This document shows positions 30,566 to 35,537 of a DNA stretch of 35,537 bases, one piece after another. Numbering within the stretch: position 1 is the first letter of the stretch; every line of letters starts with the position of its first letter. The position numbers and the translations under genes are program-made. The notes beneath the pieces were generated by a model. That model was given only the letters and a program-made list of their open reading frames with translations, was not told the origin of the DNA and ran no database searches. The stretch comes from JAWBOD01 sp964651405 (GTDB lineage Archaea; Aenigmatarchaeota; Aenigmatarchaeia; Aenigmatarchaeales; Aenigmatarchaeaceae). The DNA is taken from positions 1 through 35,537 of the forward strand of contig CAZYZB010000004.1 of NCBI GenBank assembly GCA_964651405.1, given 5' to 3'.

Positions 30566-31516
30566 TCAAGAATCTTTATATAAGGCAAACCTAGCTAAAA
30601 GTGCTTCTAATTGTATCTGCTCGTTACCTGTCTGTAACCTGTATTCGAAATCGCCAACTTTCTCTATGAGTTCTACTTTAGCCTTTTCAGGAATGTCTAA
30701 ATCATATATCTGGCTAGAAATTTGTTTTATTATATCCTCTCCTGAGACTCCTTTTCTAAGTAGAAGTTCTTTTAGAAGTTCCCTAGATTCTGAGAACTTT
30801 CCGTTTAAAGCGTAATCTATCATTTTTCTAACTTCTTTTGGTTCTGCTTGCATTGAAACCTCGTAAATAACATCCTTAGTTATTTTCTTGTTTAAGATTG
30901 CAGATGCTTGCAAGATGTTTGCAACTTTTCTCAAGTCACCTTCAGAAAGTTTTACTATCTCCTCGATAGCGCTTTCATCAATTCTTAACTTTTCACCCTT
31001 AGTTATTCTGTCAATGTAATGCTTAACGTCAGCATCCTTTAATGACATGAATCTAAAAACTGCGCATCTGCTTTGAATAGGTTCTATTAATCTTGAAGAA
31101 TAGTTAGCAGCTAGAATAAATCGGGATATGCTAGTGAAGGCTTCCATCGTCCTTCTTAAGGCTTGTTGGGCTTCTGGAGTTAAAGCATCGCTCTCATCTA
31201 AAAATATTAGTTTGAATGGCACATTGCCTATTGATTTTGTTCTAGCAAAGTCCTTAACCTTTCCTCTTATAACATCAATGCCACGTTCATCTGATGCATT
31301 AAGATTTAGTATGTTTTGGCGCCAATTTTCTTCATATAGCTCATAGGCAATTGCTAGAGTAGTAGCGGTCTTACCACAGCCAGCTGGACCAGCAAAAAGC
31401 ATGTTAGGAATATTCTTCTCTTTTACAAATTCCTTTAATCTGTCAATAACATGCTTTTGGTTTATTACTTCGTTCAATGAATGCGGACGATATTTTTCGC
31501 TCCAAATTTCAAACAT
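30566..31516 (-). CDS. rfcS: Replication factor C small subunit
   Basis: 316 residues of the standard archaeal length. WSEKYRPHSLNEVINQ starts the protein. Walker A is GPAGCGKT (43-50). Walker B reads LIFLDESDAL (103-112), with DESD in place of the usual DEAD. QSRCAVFRF (148-156) has the arginine finger of the SRC motif. SEGDLRKVANILQASA is sensor 2. Four copies normally pair with one RfcL. The gene is divergent from the transglutaminase gene with 42 bases between the starts, and rfcL follows it closely. Confidence 0.96.
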   Translation of the reverse strand: MFEIWSEKYRPHSLNEVINQKHVIDRLKEFVKEKNIPNMLFAGPAGCGKTATTLAIAYELYEENWRQNILNLNASDERGIDVIRGKVKDFARTKSIGNVPFKLIFLDESDALTPEAQQALRRTMEAFTSISRFILAANYSSRLIEPIQSRCAVFRFMSLKDADVKHYIDRITKGEKLRIDESAIEEIVKLSEGDLRKVANILQASAILNKKITKDVIYEVSMQAEPKEVRKMIDYALNGKFSESRELLKELLLRKGVSGEDIIKQISSQIYDLDIPEKAKVELIEKVGDFEYRLQTGNEQIQLEALLARFALYKDS

Positions 31517-31558
31517 ACTATCAACTTAATATATTATGAGATTAATAAATTTAAAGTT

Positions 31559-33334
31559 ATGAAGAAAGTTCTGTTTTTAATGATATTAGTTTTAAGCACG
31601 CCAGCTTTTGCTGATATAACAAACCCTCAGTTAGTTAATAAAATGCGAGCAGAGATTGTGGAAGTCGGATCAGTAGAAGTCTCTGGAAACGTAAACAACA
31701 TTGACCTAAACCTATCAATCCCGCAAGAAGATTCTTATCAAAAAATAGAAAGCTTTGAAGTTTCAGACAATAATGGGTTATGCATCAATTCCTGTTCTTA
31801 TAAATTTATTTACGATAAGTTTGGAAACAAACTTCTAAGCATTAATTGGAAAAATCCTTCAAGCAATATAAATTTTAAGATAAAGTCAGTAGTTTCTGTT
31901 GACAGGAGATATTCGATTGAAAAGAAAACAAACCAAGAATTCCTAAAACCTACTATCCTTGTCCAGTCGACTGATTCTGAAATAGCTGATATAGCTTCTA
32001 ATGCAAGAGGAACCGACTTTGAGAAAGTTGCTTACCTATCAAAGTGGATAAATGAAAATATAAGGTATAATACGGTTTACTCTGACATTAACATACCTGC
32101 AAAAGAGATTCTTAAGGTCAAGGTTGGAGTATGTAAGGAATTTTCAAACCTTTTGGTTTCATTCCTAAGAAATTTGGGTTATTATTCAGCTGTTGATGTC
32201 GGCTATGTTCATCCAGGAAAGATTTATACTACAGGAAACTTCCAACCTCATGGATGGACAGAGGTTTATGCTAATGAAGGGATTATCTCAGACCCAACAT
32301 GGGGAGAAGTCGGTTATTTGGATGCAACTCATATAAAGTTTGCTACACTTCCTGATAGCAGTTGGACCTTTTCAAGCATTTACTCAATTGGCTTTGGGAA
32401 CTTTAAGGTTATTTTAAGGGACACTAATGTTTCTGTTAAACTTTTAAATTACGAAGAAAGCCCTATCCTATCTTTTAGCTCAGAATTCTTAGAAAATAAA
32501 ATATGGGAAGGTTATGCAGTTTTAAAAACTGATTTAACTGCAGATAGATGCTTGCTAACCAGGATTGACATAAGAAGCTGCAGTTCTGGTGAAAGAGAAT
32601 TTTTACAAAAGATAACAAAAGAAAATGTAACGTACTTCTGCAACAAAAAATCCTTATTCACAATCTTCAAAGTACCTGAATTACAAAGAAACATGCAATA
32701 CACCTGTCCGATTGGAGTTTTGATTTATGGCAGTGAACAAAAAAACGTTCCTTTGACCATGTCAAACGTGGAACTAAGCACTACAAAACTAACAGTTGAC
32801 AAGAGCACGGCGTCTCCTAAAGAAACGATAACAGCTTCAGCCCCTGGTTCTTATATTTTTAGCAGCAATGGTGATTACGCTTCTGAAAGACTAGAGATTA
32901 CCGCGCCTTATAATGATTTTAAGATATACTCTTACAACAAAGGAGCTTTAGACCAACAAAGCGTTTCAATTATTTTAAACAAACCTCTGTATATCTCAAT
33001 GACTTCTAACGATACTCTATATGCTGGGAAAGAATATGTGATAACAGTTAATGTTAAAAATCTACTTGAGATTTCACAAGACATCACAGTCAAGTTTAGG
33101 GATCAGATTAAAAAAGACCGTGTCAGCGATTTAATGGAATTCTCATTTAACTTTACCCCGCAAAATGAAAAAGATAATTTGATACAAGTTATTGTGAGCA
33201 CGAATGATTTTTCAACAACTTTATCAAAGCAGGTGACAGTAATAGAAGAAAAAGGAACTGGAAACATAGTCGATAGCATACTTCAAGCTGTAATTAACTT
33301 CTTTAAATGGCTTTTTTCTTTGTTTAAATTTTAA
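31559..33334 (+). CDS. Secreted transglutaminase/protease-like protein
   Basis: 591 residues from ATG 31559 (MKKVLFLMILVLSTPAFA signal peptide). Residues about 135-265 form a transglutaminase-core domain: GVCKEFSNLLVSFLRNLG with C192, PHGWTEVYANEG with H231, and ISDPTWGE with D245 give the catalytic triad. Such domains are proteases or amidases in archaea as well as crosslinkers. Cysteines at 75, 79 and further on may form disulfides. Residues about 400-560 are Ig-like beta domains. The C-terminus (GNIVDSILQAVINFFKWLFSLFKF) is an amphipathic/hydrophobic helix that could hold the protein at the membrane. An in-frame ATG at 31481 lies inside rfcS and is rejected. The gene is followed by lemA after 39 bases. 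Confidence 0.85.
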   Translation: MKKVLFLMILVLSTPAFADITNPQLVNKMRAEIVEVGSVEVSGNVNNIDLNLSIPQEDSYQKIESFEVSDNNGLCINSCSYKFIYDKFGNKLLSINWKNPSSNINFKIKSVVSVDRRYSIEKKTNQEFLKPTILVQSTDSEIADIASNARGTDFEKVAYLSKWINENIRYNTVYSDINIPAKEILKVKVGVCKEFSNLLVSFLRNLGYYSAVDVGYVHPGKIYTTGNFQPHGWTEVYANEGIISDPTWGEVGYLDATHIKFATLPDSSWTFSSIYSIGFGNFKVILRDTNVSVKLLNYEESPILSFSSEFLENKIWEGYAVLKTDLTADRCLLTRIDIRSCSSGEREFLQKITKENVTYFCNKKSLFTIFKVPELQRNMQYTCPIGVLIYGSEQKNVPLTMSNVELSTTKLTVDKSTASPKETITASAPGSYIFSSNGDYASERLEITAPYNDFKIYSYNKGALDQQSVSIILNKPLYISMTSNDTLYAGKEYVITVNVKNLLEISQDITVKFRDQIKKDRVSDLMEFSFNFTPQNEKDNLIQVIVSTNDFSTTLSKQVTVIEEKGTGNIVDSILQAVINFFKWLFSLFKF

Positions 33335-33344
33335 ATTTATAAAC
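33335..33344 (+). promoter_or_regulatory. TATA box for lemA-htpX
   Basis: ATTTATAAAC starts one base after the transglutaminase stop and is centred about 35 bases before ATG 33374. AAGTGAT at 33364-33370 is a ribosome-binding site close to the start, which fits a leader of about 9-10 bases. Confidence 0.5.
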
Positions 33345-33373
33345 CTCTAATTTGATATTATTTAAGTGATTAT

Positions 33374-33934
33374 ATGATTTGGTGGATGTGGGTAATACCT
33401 TTGGTCATAATAGTAATAATAGCTTTGATAGTGGTTTATTACATAAACAGAATAGTAATTCTTTCGAACAGAATAGACAATGCTTGGTCGCAAATCGATG
33501 TCCAGTTAAAGAAAAGAGCAGATTTGGTACCGAACTTGGTTGAAACAGTTAAAGGATACGCCAAACATGAGAAGACAGTCTTTTCTGAAGTTACTAAAGC
33601 AAGAGAAAACATGCTCAAGGCAGGATCTCCTCAAGAAAAAATAAAAGCAGGAACTGCTTTGGCAGCATCGCTAAGAAGCGTTTTTGCAATAGCAGAAAAT
33701 TATCCTCAGTTAAAGGCTAGCGATAACTTCAAACTATTGCAAGAGCAATTAGAAGGCATAGAAAGCAAAATTGCATATGCAAGACAATTCTACAATGACT
33801 CAGTTTTAACATTTAACAATACAATAACTACAATTCCAGGCGCTTGGTTCGCTGCAATGTTTGGAAGAAATAAAACTAGAGATTATCTATCTGTGGAAGA
33901 GAAGGAAAGAAAAGCAGTTAAAGTAGAGTTCTAG
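33374..33934 (+). CDS. lemA: LemA family protein
   Basis: 186 residues, the normal LemA length. A single N-terminal membrane helix (MIWWMWVIPLVIIVIIALIVVYYINRI) is followed by the family core NRIDNAWSQIDVQLKKRADLVPNLVETVKGYAKHEKTVF (about 35-73) and YARQFYNDSVLTFNNTITTIPGAWFAAMFG (about 137-166). The helical bundle is outside the membrane in bacteria, facing the envelope. Its role is not well known, but LemA is often next to HtpX, as here (14-base spacing), and a link to membrane-protein quality control is inferred. Confidence 0.93.
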   Translation: MIWWMWVIPLVIIVIIALIVVYYINRIVILSNRIDNAWSQIDVQLKKRADLVPNLVETVKGYAKHEKTVFSEVTKARENMLKAGSPQEKIKAGTALAASLRSVFAIAENYPQLKASDNFKLLQEQLEGIESKIAYARQFYNDSVLTFNNTITTIPGAWFAAMFGRNKTRDYLSVEEKERKAVKVEF

Positions 33935-33948
33935 TAGTCAGTGACACT

Positions 33949-34851
33949 ATGGAGAAGGTAAATATATTTGACCAGGTTGGAAAGAACAAAAGAAACTCTG
34001 TTTTATTAAGTTTTTTAGTTTTTATCATACTTTTTACGTTAGTCTATTTAATTTCAGAAATCTTTTTGCCGGAAATAGCATTTTTTATGTTGATATTTGG
34101 ATTAGTTTTCATATTAGTTGATATCTATTTCTCTTACAACTATGGTGATAAGATTGTTCTTAAGGCTGTTAATGCAAAACCAGCTGATGAGAGGAAACAT
34201 AGACATCTTATAGACAGTGTAGAAGGCTTGGCAATAGCTGCTGGAATTCCTAAACCAAATATTTACGTCATGGAAAGCAATGAGATAAATGCTTTTGCCT
34301 GCGGTAAAGATCCTAAACATGCCTCTATTTGCGTTACTACAGGACTTTTAGAAAATCTAAAAAGAGATGAGATAGAAGGCGTAGTAGGGCATGAGATGTC
34401 GCATATAAGAAATTATGATGTTAGGTTTGCTACCTTGATAGCAGTTTTAGTTGGACTAGCGGCAGTTGTTAGTCACATGTTCCTAAGAAGCTTGAGGTAT
34501 GGTAATTTCAGAAGCAATGATAATAAAAAAGGTGGAGCAATCATCATAGCAATGATTATAATAGCTGTTATTTTTGCAATATTTGCTCCTATAGTGGCAA
34601 GACTTGTCCAAGCAGCTATTTCTAGGAAAAGAGAATACTTGGCAGATGCAAGCGGGGCGGAACTGACTAGATATCCTGATGGGTTAGCATCAGCTCTTGA
34701 GAAAATAAAGAAACTAAACCAAGGAAAGATGGATGTTAGCGAGTCTATATCTCATCTTTTCATATCAGACCCTAACAGAAGCCCATTAGACAACTTATTT
34801 GCTACTCATCCTGACATAAATTCTCGCATACGAATTCTAAGAGCAATGTAA
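33949..34851 (+). CDS. htpX: HtpX-type membrane zinc metalloprotease (M48)
   Basis: 300 residues. Two N-terminal membrane segments (about 17-38 and 42-62) lead to the zinc protease domain with HEMSH (148-152), where E149 is catalytic and H148/H152 bind zinc. The third ligand is likely E229 in KREYLADASGAEL. Two more hydrophobic segments (about 160-180 and 195-220) lie between. DNLFATHPDINSRIRIL is the typical C-terminal motif. It degrades misfolded membrane proteins. It follows lemA after 14 bases with GTGA before the ATG, so it is in one operon. Confidence 0.96.
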   Translation: MEKVNIFDQVGKNKRNSVLLSFLVFIILFTLVYLISEIFLPEIAFFMLIFGLVFILVDIYFSYNYGDKIVLKAVNAKPADERKHRHLIDSVEGLAIAAGIPKPNIYVMESNEINAFACGKDPKHASICVTTGLLENLKRDEIEGVVGHEMSHIRNYDVRFATLIAVLVGLAAVVSHMFLRSLRYGNFRSNDNKKGGAIIIAMIIIAVIFAIFAPIVARLVQAAISRKREYLADASGAELTRYPDGLASALEKIKKLNQGKMDVSESISHLFISDPNRSPLDNLFATHPDINSRIRILRAM

Positions 34852-34860
34852 GTTTCAATA

Positions 34861-34878
34861 GGTTATACGAAGATAACC
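34861..34878 (+). repeat. Dispersed hairpin element, variant D
   Basis: GGTTATACGAAGATAACC is a perfect 6-bp stem around ACGAAG. It starts 10 bases after the htpX stop. Element C lies 12 bases beyond the far end of the following orphan gene, so the 71-aa gene is bracketed by two such hairpins in the same orientation. Confidence 0.45.
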
Positions 34879-34900
34879 CTAACAACATCTATAAGATATT

Positions 34901-34913
34901 GATTTAAATTTAT
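34901..34913 (+). promoter_or_regulatory. TATA box of the 71-aa orphan gene
   Basis: GATTTAAATTTAT begins 31 bases before ATG 34932, the same 13 bases at the same distance as for the 258-aa orphan at 18872. It predicts a leaderless mRNA. Confidence 0.5.
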
Positions 34914-34931
34914 ATTGAGATAATTATTTTT

Positions 34932-35147
34932 ATGGCAAGGCAATCTTCTATATTAGATATTTTAGAATCAATTCAAGCAGAAAAAATTCCAGGCAGATAT
35001 CAAAGATTAGGAAATCGTATAGTTGATACTTTTTCTTCATGGTCAGAATATGTTGATAGTGTTATTGCTAAACGGGTAGAAGAAAAAAGTAAAAAGTTAA
35101 TTGAAGATATAGCAAAATATCATGAAGAACATCCAGATTTTGCTTAA
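34932..35147 (+). CDS. Orphan hypothetical protein (71 aa)
   Basis: The family was not recognised. The 71 residues are soluble and helical: ILDILESIQAEKIPGRYQRLGNRIVDTFSSW and VDSVIAKRVEEKSKKLIEDIAKYHEEHPDF suggest two or three amphipathic helices. It has no Cys and no membrane segment. It stands alone between htpX and a membrane-protein gene, with its own TATA box and hairpin elements D and C on both sides. A small regulator or antitoxin-like role is possible, but no partner gene is present. Confidence 0.6.
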   Translation: MARQSSILDILESIQAEKIPGRYQRLGNRIVDTFSSWSEYVDSVIAKRVEEKSKKLIEDIAKYHEEHPDFA

Positions 35148-35153
35148 AATTTC

Positions 35154-35174
35154 TATACGTTATATGAAAATAAC
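35154..35174 (+). repeat. Dispersed hairpin element, copy C
   Basis: TATACGTTATATGAAAATAAC begins six bases after the stop of the 71-aa gene. The 15-mer core is identical to copies A and B. GTTAT and ATAAC pair around ATGAAA. An ATG inside opens a short frame of 30 codons (MKITAPFIYN...), which is not counted as a gene. Confidence 0.45.
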
Positions 35175-35234
35175 AGCCCCTTTTATATACAACCTTTTCA
35201 TTATTCAGAAATATATCGGTGAGTTATCCCTATA

Positions 35235-35245
35235 TTATTTAAATC
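35235..35245 (+). promoter_or_regulatory. TATA box for the final membrane-protein gene
   Basis: TTATTTAAATC lies centred 26 bases before ATG 35266, predicting a leaderless transcript that starts about at the ATG. Confidence 0.45.
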
Positions 35246-35265
35246 AAGACTTCTAAATTATAGTT

Positions 35266-35537
35266 ATGACGGAAGAAATTTGGATATCCTTAGTAGCAAT
35301 AGCGTTGGTTTTAATTGCGATAGTGGCTCACACTTGCAAAAAAGGAAAGAAAATAAAAATAAACAAAACAATGTTTGCAGTTGGCCTAATAATAGCATTA
35401 GTAGCAGCATTGATGGAGTTCTGCCAGGAAAGATGTTTTTTGGGAGTGGATTTGGAAGGCTGGCCCATGGTATTAGGAATAGTTGGAATAGGGCTTATAG
35501 CAACTTCAAATTTTATACCTATGAAACAAAAGAAAAA
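35266..35537 (+). CDS. Small membrane protein, truncated by the window edge
   Basis: Ninety codons are open from ATG 35266 to the end without a stop. The product has three hydrophobic segments: WISLVAIALVLIAIVAHT (about 6-23), TMFAVGLIIALVAALMEF (about 35-52) and WPMVLGIVGIGLIATSNF (about 65-82). Lys-rich turns (CKKGKKIKINK, MKQKKK) fit a positive-inside loop. Cysteines occur at 24, 53 and 57. The C-terminus is cut by the window and the family is not recognised. The TATA box at the right distance supports the start. Confidence 0.65.
   Translation, partial: MTEEIWISLVAIALVLIAIVAHTCKKGKKIKINKTMFAVGLIIALVAALMEFCQERCFLGVDLEGWPMVLGIVGIGLIATSNFIPMKQKK

Noticed and set aside
25703..31516. Inteins in MCM, RfcL or RfcS
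   Set aside because: These genes are common intein hosts, but lengths are normal and all P-loops are continuous.
35175..35265. Short frame MKITAPFIYN... (30 codons) starting in hairpin element C
   Set aside because: It overlaps the promoter of the next gene and has no ribosome-binding site or TATA box at the right distance.
1..35537. tRNA genes, rRNA, CRISPR arrays, SRP or RNase P RNA
   Set aside because: No intergenic stretch is long enough for the large RNAs, and no T-loop/acceptor pairs or regularly spaced repeats were found by eye.

Overview
The window is a low-GC stretch of archaeal genome. The evidence is a TATA-binding protein, MCM helicase, a two-gene RFC clamp loader, an RPA-like protein, aIF2-beta, GatD/GatE, diphthamide ligase and an archaeal-type methylthiotransferase. 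There are also TATA boxes about 25-35 bases before start codons, often with almost no leader. Small genes, very tight packing, prepilin-type N-termini (MKG...) and Cys-rich surface proteins suggest a DPANN-like archaeon (Woesearchaeota/Pacearchaeota/Aenigmarchaeota type). The lineage is an inference, because no rRNA is present. No stretch over 300 bases lacks a gene. The longest intergenic gaps are about 120-150 bases. I saw no tRNA, rRNA, CRISPR array or intact insertion sequence.

Layout. 1-5359 is a cell-surface block: a truncated leader-peptide gene, a DUF2330-type membrane protein with a Cys-rich insertion, an 854-residue surface protein with a membrane anchor, and a 324-residue anchored secreted protein. 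5418-7117 holds small information-processing genes (TGS GTPase-like protein, zinc ribbon, winged helix). 7153-12207 is a six-gene operon running gatD - Nudix - nitroreductase - metallo-beta-lactamase - gatE - flavoprotein; its GatE seems to lack the GAD domain. 12358-20090 holds small orphans, a one-domain asparaginase, an S-layer-domain regulator, glmS, a glycine-rich membrane protein, an archaeal MiaB-like enzyme, an orphan of 258 residues, YjbQ and Dph6.

20206-25055 is the most unusual region. A prepilin-like protein carries a dockerin-like calcium-loop motif and a Gly/Ser linker to a Cys-rich tail. It is followed by a 1406-residue secreted protein with three different TIM-barrel glycosidase-like domains joined by near-identical Cys-rich modules. 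The 100-N gap between the two genes is probably an assembly artefact, because the same 55 bases stand on both sides. Once collapsed, the genes lie 18 bases apart and look like one operon for polysaccharide attack at the cell surface.

25155-31516 is a replication/gene-expression island: tbp - mcm - DUF3850 - rpa - aIF2-beta - small pilin-like gene on plus, meeting rfcL - rfcS on minus. 31559-34851 encodes a secreted transglutaminase-fold protein, LemA and the membrane protease HtpX. A 71-residue orphan and a truncated membrane protein close the window. Short hairpin elements of the form GTTAT-N6-ATAAC lie beside orphan genes at five places and are not explained by any annotated feature.
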